A DNA stretch of 64,000 nucleotides from Roseiarcus sp963833955 (lineage in GTDB: Bacteria > Pseudomonadota > Alphaproteobacteria > Rhizobiales > Beijerinckiaceae): assembly GCA_963833955.1 (NCBI GenBank), contig CAWHZY010000007.1:1-64000 (forward strand), written 5' to 3'. The notes under the pieces are model-generated. The model saw only the letters and a list, made by a program, of their open reading frames with translations. It made no database searches and had not been told where the DNA came from. The translations under genes were made by a program, and so were the position numbers. Shown here piece by piece: positions 17,955 to 27,505 of this stretch (positions are counted from its first letter, which is position 1; the number at the start of each line of letters is the position of its first letter).

Positions 17955-19412
17955 ATGGACCCCACAATATCGGCGCGCCTGCGCGACCTCCCCTCGGTAT
18001 CCGCGGTCCTGAACACTTCCGCGGCGGCTGCTCTGATTGAGCGCTATGGCCAAAAGGCCTCAACGAACGCGATCCGCGCGACGATCGCGGTCACCAGGGC
18101 GGCGCTTCAGAAGGGCGAACCCGCCGTTCCCAGCGCTGAGTGTCTCGCCCTCGAAAGTCGCGCCTACCTCGAGAGAGAGGACCGCTCCGGTTCGCGCCCG
18201 TTGTTCAACCTGACCGGCACGGTTCTGCACACGAATCTTGGCCGGGCAGTCCTCGCCGAGGTGGCGGTTGAAGCCGCCGTCGCAGCCATGCAAAATCCGG
18301 TGGCGCTCGAGTTCGCTCTTGAGACGGGCAAACGCGGTGAACGCGACGATCATGTCAGAGGTCTTTTATGCGATCTGACCGGCGCGGAGGACGCGACAAT
18401 TGTCAACAACAATGCCGCCGCGGTGCTTCTGGTTTTGAACACTCTTGCGGGCGGTCGAGAGGTGGTCGTGTCGCGCGGCGAGTTGATCGAGATCGGCGGC
18501 GCGTTTCGAATGCCGGAAATCATGGCGAGCGCTGGCGCGCGGCTGGTCGAGGTCGGCACGACCAATCGCACGCATGGAAAGGACTATCGCTCGGCGCTGA
18601 GCGAAAGGACCGGACTGATACTGAAAGTCCACACCTCGAATTACCGCATTCAGGGCTTCACCGCCGAGGTCGGGACGGCGGAGCTAAGCGCCATTGCGAA
18701 GGAGGCGGGCGTTCCGCTCGCCCACGATCTCGGCTCCGGCACCTTGATCGATCTCGCGCAGTACGGGCTGCAGGCGGAGCCGACCGCACGGCAGGCGGCA
18801 GCCGCCGCAGACGTCGTCACGTTTTCCGGCGATAAGTTGCTCGGCGGCCCGCAAGCGGGTTTCATTGTCGGCAAGCGCGATCTGATCCAGGCGGTCAATC
18901 GCAATCCGATGAAGCGCGCGCTTCGAGTCGACAAGATCAGGCTGGCCGCCATCGAGGCCACCCTTAAGCTTTATCGGAACCCGATCCAACTCGCTGAGCG
19001 CCTTCCGACTTTGCGGATGCTGACGCGGTCGCGATTGGAGATCGAGGCGCAGGCCGGGCGCCTGCTGCCGCACTTGGCGGAAGCCCTCGGCGACGACTTC
19101 GCGGTCGAACTGTGCGAATGCCAGAGCCAGATCGGCTCCGGCGCGTTGCCGCTCGAAACCATCGCGAGCGCTGGTCTCGCCGTCGCCGCCAGGCGGACAA
19201 GCGGACAGTTGGAACACTTGTCGGCGATGCTGCGCGAACTTCCGCGACCAGTCATCGGACGAATTGAGAAGGAGCGCCTGGTGCTTGACCTTCGCTGTGC
19301 GGGCGAGGACGAGGCGTTCCTCTCCAACCTGTCGCACTTCGCTGGCATTGCTCAGAATCACGCGTGCGGCGCGGTGTCTGAAGCGCGGCGAGCGAAGGGC
19401 GCGCCACGATGA
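17955..19412 (+). CDS. selA: L-seryl-tRNA(Sec) selenium transferase
   Basis: 485 residues, intact and of normal length. It converts Ser-tRNA(Sec) to Sec-tRNA(Sec) using selenophosphate. Landmarks are NLTGTVLHTNLGRAVL, NNNAAAVLLVL, SRGELIEIGGAFRMPEIM, GTTNRTHGKDY and the PLP-lysine region FSGDKLLGGPQAGFIVG. The stop TGA overlaps the selB ATG (ATGA), a typical selAB operon. With selB, selC and selD all adjacent, the organism has a full selenocysteine system, and its probable client fdhA is about 9 kb downstream. Confidence 0.96.
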   Translation: MDPTISARLRDLPSVSAVLNTSAAAALIERYGQKASTNAIRATIAVTRAALQKGEPAVPSAECLALESRAYLEREDRSGSRPLFNLTGTVLHTNLGRAVLAEVAVEAAVAAMQNPVALEFALETGKRGERDDHVRGLLCDLTGAEDATIVNNNAAAVLLVLNTLAGGREVVVSRGELIEIGGAFRMPEIMASAGARLVEVGTTNRTHGKDYRSALSERTGLILKVHTSNYRIQGFTAEVGTAELSAIAKEAGVPLAHDLGSGTLIDLAQYGLQAEPTARQAAAAADVVTFSGDKLLGGPQAGFIVGKRDLIQAVNRNPMKRALRVDKIRLAAIEATLKLYRNPIQLAERLPTLRMLTRSRLEIEAQAGRLLPHLAEALGDDFAVELCECQSQIGSGALPLETIASAGLAVAARRTSGQLEHLSAMLRELPRPVIGRIEKERLVLDLRCAGEDEAFLSNLSHFAGIAQNHACGAVSEARRAKGAPR

Positions 19413-21472
19413 TTGTTGGCCTCGCCGGTCACATCGATCACGGTAAGACGGCTCTGGTCAAAGCGCTGACGGGCGTCGCCGGCGACCGGCTGAAGGAAGA
19501 GAAGGCCCGCGGCATCACGATTGACCTAGGCTTCGCCTATATGCCGACGCGATCGGGGCAGCCGATCGGATTCATTGATGTTCCCGGCCACGAACGCTTC
19601 GTACACACGATGCTCGCGGGCGCAAGCGGGATCGATTTTGCACTTCTGACAATCGCCGTCGATGACGGGATTATGCCCCAGACGCTTGAGCATCTGGCGA
19701 TTCTCGACCTGCTCGGCATAGATCGCGGAGTCGTCGTCCTGACCAAGGCTGACCTCGCTTCCCCCGAGGCTGGCGAGAAGGTGGCGCGGCAGGCGAAAGC
19801 GATGATCGCGGCGACAACGCTTGCGCACGCCGAGGTCCTGACGGCCTCGGCGCAGACCGGCGCGGGCGTGGACGCGCTGCGTGCGCATCTCGAAGAGGCT
19901 GCGGTCGCGGTGCGCGATCGCGCGGCAGGCAAGAGGTTCCGGCTCGCGGTCGACCGCGTCTTCACGCTGTCTGGCGTCGGGGTCGTGGCGACCGGAACGG
20001 TGTCGTCGGGCTCGGTCCATCTCGGCGACCGAATCCAGCTCAGCCCATCCGGCTTGTTCGCGCGTGTGCGCTCTCTTCATGCGCAGAACCGCCAGGCGGA
20101 GGTGGCGCATGCCGGCGAGCGCTGCGCGCTCAATCTCACTGGCCCAGGCATAACAAAAGACGCGATCCGACGCGGCGACGTGGCGCTCGATCCCGAACTG
20201 CACGCGCCGACCGATCGCGTCGACGCGCGAATCCGAGTCCTGCCGACCGAGAAAAAGCCGATCGGTCAATGGTTTCCTGTCCGGCTTCATCATGCCGCGG
20301 CGGAAGCAGGCGCGCGCATCGTCCTGTTCGACGACAAGTCCATCGCGCCCGGAGAAGAGGCCGACGTCCAGCTCGTCCTTGATCGGCCGATTGCTGCAAC
20401 AGCGCACGATCGCTTCGTCGTTCGGGACGTATCGGCCCAGCGTACGCTGGGCGGCGGCCTGTTCCTTGAGCTGCGTGCGAAAGCCAGAGGAAGGCGGGCG
20501 CTGGAGCGCCGCGAGCAGCGCACGGCGCTCGCGTTGGCCGATCAGTCGGTGTCGTTCGCTGCGCTTCTGGAAACGCCGCCCTTCGCTTTTGACCTCGCCG
20601 CGTTCGCGCGAGACCGCGCGCTCTCCGCAGAGCGGAGGGATCAGCTTGCGTCGGCGCTTGGGCTCGTCATCTTGGAAGCGGGAGATTCACAAGTCGCGCT
20701 GACCCACGAGCGTTGGGCCCTCTTCACATCGACCGTGCTCGAGCGAATCGGCGCCTATCACGCCGAAAATCCGGATCTTCAGGGGTTGGGGCGAGAGCAG
20801 CTCCGGGTCGCCTCGTTGCCAATGCTCTCGAAGCCAGCATTCGACGTCGCTTTGAAAAAACTTGCCGGCTCAGGCCAGCTCATTCTGGACGGCGCGTTCG
20901 TCAGACTTCCGTCGCACGAGGTGCAGCTTGCGCCCGAGGATAAAGCCGCGTGGGGGATGATCGCGCCCCTTCTCGGCGGGGCGCAGCGCTTCCGTCCGCC
21001 AAGAGTGCGCGACCTCGCGGCGACGACCGGCCGCGCCGAAAAAGATCTGCGCCGCGCCCTCAAACGCGTAGGCCACATGGGCTGGGCTGATGAAGTGGCG
21101 CATGACCACTTCTTCTTGCGGTCGACGGTCAGCGAGATGACCACGATCATCGCGGATCTATCGGCGTCAGCGAAGGACGGCTCTTTTTCCGCTGCCCAAC
21201 TCCGCGACCGGCTCGACAACGGCCGCAAGGTGGCGATCCAGATTCTCGACTTCTTCGATCGGCATGGCGTCACCTTGCGCAAGGGCGATGAGCGTCGTGT
21301 CAACCGGCATCGTCTGGATTTGTTCGGGTCGCCATGGCAATCCGGTGATGAGACTGGAGGAGAACCGTCCCCGGTGGGGCGCCCGGACTTCAAATCCGTG
21401 TGGGGCAGCGAGCCTGTCTCAGGTGGGTTCAACTCCCACTCTCTTCCGCCAGTTCTGCATCGCGCCAAATGA
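19409..21472 (+). CDS. selB: Selenocysteine-specific elongation factor SelB
   Basis: 687 residues as read. GTPase domain with G1 GHIDHGKTALVKAL, the switch RGITIDLGF, DVPGHERFVHTML and TKADL; then beta-barrel domains (RLAVDRVFTLSGVGVVATG) and C-terminal winged helices (LRDRLDNGRKVAIQILDFFD) that bind SECIS RNA. Family proteins usually stop shortly after the RHRLDLFG-type end. Here the frame continues through the tRNA-Sec gene to 21472, adding about 44 unlikely residues, so the native stop was probably lost to a one-base error near 21330-21350. Confidence 0.94.
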   Translation: MIVGLAGHIDHGKTALVKALTGVAGDRLKEEKARGITIDLGFAYMPTRSGQPIGFIDVPGHERFVHTMLAGASGIDFALLTIAVDDGIMPQTLEHLAILDLLGIDRGVVVLTKADLASPEAGEKVARQAKAMIAATTLAHAEVLTASAQTGAGVDALRAHLEEAAVAVRDRAAGKRFRLAVDRVFTLSGVGVVATGTVSSGSVHLGDRIQLSPSGLFARVRSLHAQNRQAEVAHAGERCALNLTGPGITKDAIRRGDVALDPELHAPTDRVDARIRVLPTEKKPIGQWFPVRLHHAAAEAGARIVLFDDKSIAPGEEADVQLVLDRPIAATAHDRFVVRDVSAQRTLGGGLFLELRAKARGRRALERREQRTALALADQSVSFAALLETPPFAFDLAAFARDRALSAERRDQLASALGLVILEAGDSQVALTHERWALFTSTVLERIGAYHAENPDLQGLGREQLRVASLPMLSKPAFDVALKKLAGSGQLILDGAFVRLPSHEVQLAPEDKAAWGMIAPLLGGAQRFRPPRVRDLAATTGRAEKDLRRALKRVGHMGWADEVAHDHFFLRSTVSEMTTIIADLSASAKDGSFSAAQLRDRLDNGRKVAIQILDFFDRHGVTLRKGDERRVNRHRLDLFGSPWQSGDETGGEPSPVGRPDFKSVWGSEPVSGGFNSHSLPPVLHRAK
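21356..21451 (+). tRNA. selC: tRNA-Sec (anticodon UCA)
   Basis: 96 nt. The 8-bp acceptor stem pairs GGAGGAGA (21356-21363) with TCTCTTCC (one G-U), followed by encoded GCCA. The anticodon loop is CTTCAAA with TCA. A long variable arm and the T-arm GTGGGTTCAACTCCCAC are present. The length and 8-bp acceptor are diagnostic of tRNA-Sec. It lies inside the open frame of selB as the sequence stands. Confidence 0.95.
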
Positions 21473-21484
21473 TGCGGACAGCGC

Positions 21485-23629
21485 TCAGGCGTCGACGGCT
21501 ATGATCGGATCGCCAGCCTCGACCGAACCTATGATCGCAGCGCACGGATCGCCTTCTCGTACGAGCGCGAGGATGGCCGGTGCGGCCTGAGCGTCGCAGG
21601 CCACGAGCAGGCCGCCTGACGTCTGCGGGTCGGTCAACAGCAAGCGTCGAAAGTCTTCAAATCCGGTCGGCAGCGCGACGGCCTCGCCGTAGCTCGCCCA
21701 GTTGCGATGCGAAGCGCCCGTGACAAAGCCAGCGCGGGCAAGCGTGTCGGCCTGAGCAAGCAGCGGCACATCGTCGAGGCGGAGACGGACGGTGACGCCG
21801 GCGCCCCGCGCCATTTCGAGCGCATGACCAAAAAGGCCGAAGCCCGTCACATCGGTCATTGCGTGAACTTCCTGCATCCGCGCGAGGTCCGCTCCGACGG
21901 AATTGAGACGCGTCATGAAGCCAAGCATCTCGCGATAGCCCTCCTCAGAGAGCGCGCCCTTTTTGATCGCCGCCGAATAGATCCCGACGCCGAGCGGCTT
22001 GGTGAGGATCAACGCATCGCCTGCGCGAGCTTCCGAGTTGCGTCTGAGCGCCTTCGTCGACACGAGGCCCACGACCGCGAGGCCATAGATCGGCTCGGGC
22101 GAGTCGATGGAATGACCGCCGGCCACGGGAATTCCAGCTTCCGCCGCCATGGCCGCGCCGCCGCGCAGGATTTCGCGGATCATGGCTGTGGGCATGCTGT
22201 TGATCGGCATGCCAAGAACCGCGAGCGCGAAGATGGGTTTGGCGCCCATGGCGTAGACGTCGGAGAGCGCATTGGTCGCAGCGATGCGGCCGAAGTCGAA
22301 GGGGTCGTCGACCATCGGCATGAAGAAGTCGGTGGTCGCGACAATGCAGGTCTCGTCGTCAAGCCGCCACACTGCCGCGTCGTCGCCAGTCTCCGTGCCA
22401 ACGAGCAGATTGGCGAACGGCGCCGCCGCCGGCTGCTCGGCAAGCAGCTCGCGCAAGATTGCGGGCGACAGCTTGCAGCCGCAGCCGCCGCCATGGGCGA
22501 GCGCGGTCAGGCGAAGAATGGGGGCGTTCAAACCTGAGATCTCGCGCGCTTCGATCCGGTAGCGGAACGCTGCAGGATCAAGGCAATCGAGCCGGACGCC
22601 GCCAACCTCGCCCTCAGGATACATGAGAAAGCCGACCGGACCGCCCGAGGCGCCTGGCAACGCGACGTCGTGTGCGCAGTTGAAGGCGACCCAATTGCCT
22701 TCGCACGATCCAATCAGCGTTTCGCGCGCGGCGGCGACTTTGGGCTCGTCCGCGCTCAGGTGCGTCGGCGGCTCCTCCAGCATGACCTTCCGGACGTCGG
22801 CTGCATCCATCGGCATCCAGCCAATCCCCTCGAGCCAGACGTCGGCCCGGCAATGCTGGGCCTTTGTGACGTCGGTCGAAGCGACGCCGAGGCTCTTGTA
22901 GCCGAAGCGCGAAGAGGCGACGCGAATGCCGTAGAGGTCGCGCGCGGGAAGACCCGCCGCGCGAGCGAGCCCAACAAAAAGGCCGTTGATGTCGGCGCAT
23001 TTGCCGCCAAGCTTTTCCGTGGCCAACATCGCCTTGATGTCGCCCGAGCCGCAGCCGCGCGTCGCGGCGATGCGCTCCGTGTTCGCGACAAGCCAATTGT
23101 AGATCGCGCGCGCCTTATCAAGATCGCTTGTCGCGCCGGCTACGATTCTGTCGGAGGTCTCTTTGACGATCCCGTCGGTTGGGATGAGCGCGGTCGCCTT
23201 GGTGAAAAGCGCGCGCTCTTTGGGAGACAAGAGAGCGGCGTCGCCTTTTCCGGCGCGGATATCGACGGCGCGGTCGCGTGTCGCCACCCTGCTGACGATC
23301 TCTGCGCGGCGTCCGCCCGAGCCCGCCCTCCAGTCGAGGTGGACGAACTCGGCGCCATAGGCGGGATCGCGGAAGATTTCGGCGAAATCCGCATTGCCCG
23401 TCCATTTCGTTCCTAACGGGCGGCTCCAGTCGGGAGCGTCGAAGGCGGCGGCCGGCGCCCAGATCCGGACGGGCTCGGTCGAGTCGATCTCCACGATGGT
23501 GCGAATTTCGTAGGTGCGCCAGTCGCCGTGATCAGACAATGCGAACGGATCGGCGGTCGCGGGGATCGCGCCCGCTCCAAGCGCGGCCACTGAAGCTGCA
23601 GATCTCAGGAAGTTGCGGCGGTCGAGCAT
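21485..23629 (-). CDS. selD: Transglutaminase-like protein joined in frame to selenide, water dikinase (SelD)
   Basis: 714 residues from the ATG at 23629, which has a GGAGG site 8 bases upstream. Residues 1-25 are a twin-arginine-like signal (DRRNFLRSAASVAALGAGA). Residues about 26-366 are transglutaminase-like, with RGCGSGDIKAMLATEKLGGK, CADINGLFVGLARAAG and HCRADVWLEGIGW containing candidate Cys, His and Asp. From residue about 367 (22531) SelD begins: LTALAHGGGCGCKLSPAIL with catalytic Cys and Lys, GDDAAVW, MPMVDDPFDFGRIAATNALS, GGHSIDSPEPIYG and TDVTGFGLFGHALEM. SelD makes selenophosphate in the cytosol, which conflicts with an export signal. A TTG at 22531 and an out-of-frame TGA there suggest two overlapping genes separated by a one-base error; a real fusion is not excluded. 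Confidence 0.88.
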   Translation of the reverse strand: MLDRRNFLRSAASVAALGAGAIPATADPFALSDHGDWRTYEIRTIVEIDSTEPVRIWAPAAAFDAPDWSRPLGTKWTGNADFAEIFRDPAYGAEFVHLDWRAGSGGRRAEIVSRVATRDRAVDIRAGKGDAALLSPKERALFTKATALIPTDGIVKETSDRIVAGATSDLDKARAIYNWLVANTERIAATRGCGSGDIKAMLATEKLGGKCADINGLFVGLARAAGLPARDLYGIRVASSRFGYKSLGVASTDVTKAQHCRADVWLEGIGWMPMDAADVRKVMLEEPPTHLSADEPKVAAARETLIGSCEGNWVAFNCAHDVALPGASGGPVGFLMYPEGEVGGVRLDCLDPAAFRYRIEAREISGLNAPILRLTALAHGGGCGCKLSPAILRELLAEQPAAAPFANLLVGTETGDDAAVWRLDDETCIVATTDFFMPMVDDPFDFGRIAATNALSDVYAMGAKPIFALAVLGMPINSMPTAMIREILRGGAAMAAEAGIPVAGGHSIDSPEPIYGLAVVGLVSTKALRRNSEARAGDALILTKPLGVGIYSAAIKKGALSEEGYREMLGFMTRLNSVGADLARMQEVHAMTDVTGFGLFGHALEMARGAGVTVRLRLDDVPLLAQADTLARAGFVTGASHRNWASYGEAVALPTGFEDFRRLLLTDPQTSGGLLVACDAQAAPAILALVREGDPCAAIIGSVEAGDPIIAVDA

Positions 23630-24023
23630 GGCTTGCCTCCTCCAGAGGACGTCGGGCTCATGGCGAACAGATAAAGAATAAGCCTGCGCACCCCCCAGCG
23701 CCAGAGCAAAGTAAGCCAAGCCGACCGCGCGGCCTACCCGGCCACCACTAGCGGATTGGGGGCGTGGCGCGAAATCGGTCGGTCGCCCTGAGGCCGCGAT
23801 GTTGGGCTCCAGCCTCCTATTCGACACCAGTGTTTTTGTTCAGGTCTCGATGCAGCTATTGTCGCGAAACAGAATCTCCCCAGACGAGGAAAAGCTACCG
23901 CCGATCGCGTCTATCGTCGAGCTATTCGGCGGCGCTCCCTCTCGTCGAAGGCGATCTGTTGGCTTGGTCGATGGCGCCGGAAATTCAGACCAGACGCCAG
24001 TTCACCGCGCTTCGGTCTGACAT
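23630..24023. other. Intergenic region
   Basis: About 390 bp upstream of the transglutaminase-SelD ORF. Open frames in both directions show no recognisable protein. It should contain the promoter of the minus-strand ORF. A 30-base stretch near 23745-23775 weakly resembles the 3' end of fdhE and may be chance. Confidence 0.4.
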
Positions 24024-24248
24024 TTAGCAGGTCACGCCAGCAGCGCAGCGTCGGACCGCCCGCCGCCCATGTCTCCGGTGAGCGCCGGCTACGCTTGCGG
24101 CAGTTGCGGGTCTTCCAACCACCGCATAGGCCTTGTCCTGAGATATCGACAGGTTCTTTTCTGCCGACCATTGGATCGACACCGGCAACGTCGCAAGAAG
24201 CAACCCGCCCATAACAGTCGCGCAAGTTAAAGCGGCTATACGCATCAT
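24024..24248 (-). CDS. Small secreted hypothetical protein
   Basis: 74 residues. The ATG at 24248 follows a strong GGAGGGAGAAAC site. The N-terminus MMRIAALTCATVMGGLLLATL is a good signal peptide, then SIQWSAEKNLSISQDKAYAVVG. The C-terminal third is Arg-rich and may be out of frame. No family recognised. It lies between fdhE and the SelD ORF. Confidence 0.4.
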   Translation of the reverse strand: MMRIAALTCATVMGGLLLATLPVSIQWSAEKNLSISQDKAYAVVGRPATAASVAGAHRRHGRRAVRRCAAGVTC

Positions 24249-24970
24249 GTTTCTCCCTCCCGAAATTGGCCTCCAAATCAAACCCCGCGCTTCAAAGCAG
24301 AGCGTGTTTGGATCTTCGCCGCGCTGTAAATGGCAACGCTGGCCGGCCTGGTCTCCAGCGCCATTGTGCCGCATTGGCCCAGGACGCTCACAAAAAGTTG
24401 ATCAGACTTAGCTTGTGATGTCAAGGTAAATCTGGCTTTGCGCGCAATAAGTGGGTGTCGGTTTATTGCCCAAGCACAGTCGTTCCCGCGCTGAATTATT
24501 AAAAACGCTGGCTGACATGGTTACGATCTAGGTCATGTCGTCGTATTGGCAGCAATGAGCGAGCGAGATGTCGGTGCCACCCAAGATGGCAGGGCGCGGC
24601 GCGAACATTCGCCTCTGGTCGCAACAAACCCTGCCGCAAGAGATTTTAAGAACATTCATGGCCGTCAAGAAGGCGGGTACGAACGACTATGCTCACGCGG
24701 AGGCGCGGCGCGGGGACGCCAACGAAAATCCGACCGTTTCCCGAGTTGCTTTGATCCGACTACTCGCTGGCTTCGGGTGTGGTCTCGCTGTGCACCTACA
24801 ATGCCGACAACTTCCTCGAACGTCCCGAGTGATGACCGTTTCCGAGCGCATGCGACGCCGGTGGGCCGGTCAAGAGCGCGCGGGGTCCAATGCGCCGCAA
24901 GGCCGGGACTAGGACTAGGGCGCCTACCCGAGACATTTCAACTCCGGGCCGCCTTGACCGTCGCCGCAAC
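24249..24970. other. Intergenic region downstream of fdhE
   Basis: About 720 bp. Overlapping open frames on the plus strand (24546-25067) are mainly antisense to fdhE or lack recognisable features. Base composition from about 24390 to 24560 is lower in GC than its surroundings. Nothing identified with confidence. Confidence 0.4.
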
Positions 24971-25902
24971 TCAACCGACAAGCACCAGAGGATTGGGCGC
25001 ATGGCGTGCCCAGCCGGCTTCCCCAATCATGACGTCGAGCCCAAGCGTGGCGAGGTCGTCGGCGTAAGGGTCGGCCTGCATGTCCTTGGCCTGATAGGCC
25101 ATCTTCGAATAGGTCCCGCACTCGTCGCAGGTCTCGGCCTTCACAACGCCGGAATCGCCTTCGACTCCCCGGATCGAGAGCGTCCTCGAGCCGCCGCAGG
25201 TGACACAGACGGCGCGCGAATAGTTCCACGCCGTGGAGCAGAGCGAGCAATAGAGATAACGCGCCCCCGGGTTTTGCCCAGCGCCGGTTACAAGACTCGC
25301 CGACGAGGTCGAGCCGCAGCAAGGGCATAGCGACCGCTGCTCGAGCAGCCGCAACGCTCGCGTCTGGAGGCGCCCTGCAAGACGGGTGAAGTAGACCTGC
25401 AAGGCCGCAGCGATCCAGAAAGCTTGAGCCTGCGTCCTTCTCATCAACGGCGCCGCGCAAGAATGCGTCGGCCAGCGCCTCCGTCGAGGCGGGGCTGCAG
25501 GCGCGCAGCTCCATTGCGACGGCCGCCGCCTGAGTAGGCAGCCCTTCGCAGGCGACGCTATCGAGCAGCAGGGCAAGGCCGTCACGCCAGACCGGGTCGC
25601 GGCGATGGCCGTCGGCGGCGATCGGCGGAATGCGTGCGGCGACCGCCTGCTCCACCATCGCTTCGTCAGGCGCGGTCAAAGGCGGCGAGGGTCGTCGCGA
25701 CACGGTGCTGGGCGCGTGCAAGCTTCGCCATGAAATCGAGCCATCCTTCCATCGGGTGGCCCCTCGACAAAAGCTCGAGCCGCTCCGCCGTGCGAGTAAA
25801 GCGGATCGCGGGATCGGGAAGCAGAATGGGCTCCGGCGCTTTGACGCCGCCCGTCGCGTTGCCGATCCAGCCGCCTTTCGGCGCGGTCTCGCCTTGCCTC
25901 AT
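24971..25902 (-). CDS. fdhE: Formate dehydrogenase accessory protein FdhE
   Basis: About 310 residues. FdhE is a cytosolic iron-binding protein needed for activity of membrane formate dehydrogenases. The zinc-ribbon-like Cys pairs are visible: LCPCCGS, YLYCSLCSTAWNYSRAVCVTC and ETCDECGTYSKM, with an N-terminal part beginning MRQGETAPKGGWIGN. Frame breaks lie near 25680 and 25430. The ATG overlaps the fdhC stop (ATGA), so it is the last gene of the formate dehydrogenase operon. Confidence 0.9.
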
Positions 25903-26567
25903 GAACCCTCGGTCGCGCGCCGCGGACGGGGCCCGCGCGAGCCGGTCGCCACGAGGCTCTTGAGCCATTTGCGATGATGACGCCACGCCCAGCCGGGGGT
26001 CACATAGCCTTGCGTCATCCCTCGCATCGAGCCGCGCACCCAGATCGCCGCATAGACATGGGTGATCCAGATGATGATCGCCGCAATCGCCGCGTAGCTG
26101 TGAATGAGCGCCGCGGCCCTCTGGGTCTCGATGGTCGTCGCCTCGCCGAAATAAACTTCCCAGATGACGAGGCCCGTGAAGAAGAGCGCGGGCACGAGCA
26201 GCGCCATCGACCAGAAGACGAATTTCTGCCCGGCGTTGAACCGCCCGACTTCCGGAACGCCTTCTTCCTCGTTGCGCAACACACGCACGATCGCGCCCAT
26301 CCACGCAATGTCGTCCCGGTTCCAGAAATTGTCGCGCCAGAATTGCACGATGAGGCCGGCGTAACTCACCAGCAGCACGCAGCCGATCCACGGATGGACC
26401 GCGCGCGCCCATTGCCCGCTGCCGAACAGCAAGGCGAGAAAGGACAGGAGCGGGTGGAACATCGACAGGCCGGAAAGGAACAGCAGAACGAAGCAGGCGG
26501 CGGTGATCCAGTGATTGATCCGCGCCGCCGTCGTATTGCGAATGATCGTCCCGCGCGGATAGCTCAT
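25899..26567 (-). CDS. fdhC: Formate dehydrogenase gamma subunit, cytochrome b556
   Basis: 222 residues, intact. Four membrane spans, with candidate haem His residues in INHWITAACFVLLFLSG, VHPWIGCVLLVSYAG, LIHSYAAIAAIIIW and ITHVYAAIWVRG. It takes electrons from FdhB and reduces quinone at the inner membrane. The start ATG overlaps the fdhB stop and the stop overlaps the fdhE start. The product equals FdnI/FdoI of E. coli in size and layout. Confidence 0.93.
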   Translation of the reverse strand: MSYPRGTIIRNTTAARINHWITAACFVLLFLSGLSMFHPLLSFLALLFGSGQWARAVHPWIGCVLLVSYAGLIVQFWRDNFWNRDDIAWMGAIVRVLRNEEEGVPEVGRFNAGQKFVFWSMALLVPALFFTGLVIWEVYFGEATTIETQRAAALIHSYAAIAAIIIWITHVYAAIWVRGSMRGMTQGYVTPGWAWRHHRKWLKSLVATGSRGPRPRRATEGS

Positions 26568-27493
26568 GCGTCGCTCGCCCCGTGGTCTTGCGGCCCGATT
26601 CCCGAATGAGCTTCGCCGCCGCGATGTCGTCCTCGGGCTGCACTTCGTTCGGCCCGGCGGTGATCCAGTGGAAAAATCCGGCGACGGCGGCGAGCGCGAC
26701 GCCAGCCAAAGCCAGCGGCTTCAACACGCCCTTCCAGAATTTGAACAAGCGGATCGATCTTCGGGTTGTCCGGCAGGCCAGCATAGAGCGACGGACGGTC
26801 GGCGTGATGCAGCACGTACATCACATGCGTGCCGCCGACGCCCTGCGGATCGTAAAGGCCCGCATTCTCAAATCCGCGCGACTTGAGATCGATCACGCGC
26901 TCGCCTGCCCAATTCGTCATGTCAGTCTTCGAGCCGAACATGATCGCGCCGGTCGGGCAGGCCTTCACGCAGGCCGGCTCTTTGCCAACCGCGACGCGGT
27001 CGGAGCAGAGCGTGCATTTGTAGGATTTATGGTCGACCTTGCTGACGCGGGGAATGTTGAACGGGCAGCCCTTGATGCAATAGCCGCAGCCGATGCAGTT
27101 CTCGCTGATGAAGTCGACGATCCCATTGGCGTATTGCACGATCGCGCCGGGCGCCGGGCAAGCCTTGAGGCAGCCCGGATCCTCGCAATGCATGCAGCCA
27201 TCCTTGCGGATCAGCCATTCGAGATTGCCCTGATCGTTGTCCCATTCGGTGAAGCGCATCAGCGTCCAGGTGTTGGGATCCAGATCGAGAGGATTGTCAT
27301 AAGTTCCCTCGAAATGCCCGACCTCGCCGCGCAGGTCGTTCCATTCCATGCAGGCCGCCTGGCACGCCTTGCAGCCGATGCAGCGCGTGACGTCGATGAG
27401 CTTGGCGACTTCCTGCTCATGCCGGCGGACTGACGGCGGCGTGATCGTCGTGGCCGAGATGCGGATGTAGTCCTGCGACTGCAGATTAGACAT
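26564..27493 (-). CDS. fdhB: Formate dehydrogenase beta subunit, 4x[4Fe-4S] ferredoxin-like
   Basis: About 310 residues. Four cluster motifs in order: CIGCKACQAACMEWN, CMHCEDPGCLKACPAPGA, CIGCGYCIKGCPFNIP and CTLCSDRVAVGKEPACVKAC. After breaks near 26750 and 26590 a single C-terminal membrane helix follows (LALAGVALAAVAGFFHWI). The protein wires the active site of FdhA to the cytochrome. The start MSNLQSQDYIRISATTITPP sits 12 bases after the fdhA stop. Confidence 0.93.
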   Translation of the reverse strand: MSNLQSQDYIRISATTITPPSVRRHEQEVAKLIDVTRCIGCKACQAACMEWNDLRGEVGHFEGTYDNPLDLDPNTWTLMRFTEWDNDQGNLEWLIRKDGCMHCEDPGCLKACPAPGAIVQYANGIVDFISENCIGCGYCIKGCPFNIPRVSKVDHKSYKCTLCSDRVAVGKEPACVKACPTGAIMFGSKTDMTNWAGERVIDLKSRGFENAGLYDPQGVGGTHVMYVLHHADRPSLYAGLPDNPKIDPLVQILEGRVEAAGFGWRRARRRRRIFPLDHRRAERSAARGRHRGGEAHSGIGPQDHGASDA

Positions 27494-27505
27494 GGCTTCG
27501 TTCCC

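Noticed and set aside
23745..23775. Possible second copy of the fdhE 3' end
   Set aside because: Only about 30 bases look similar and the match does not extend upstream; chance or minor remnant.
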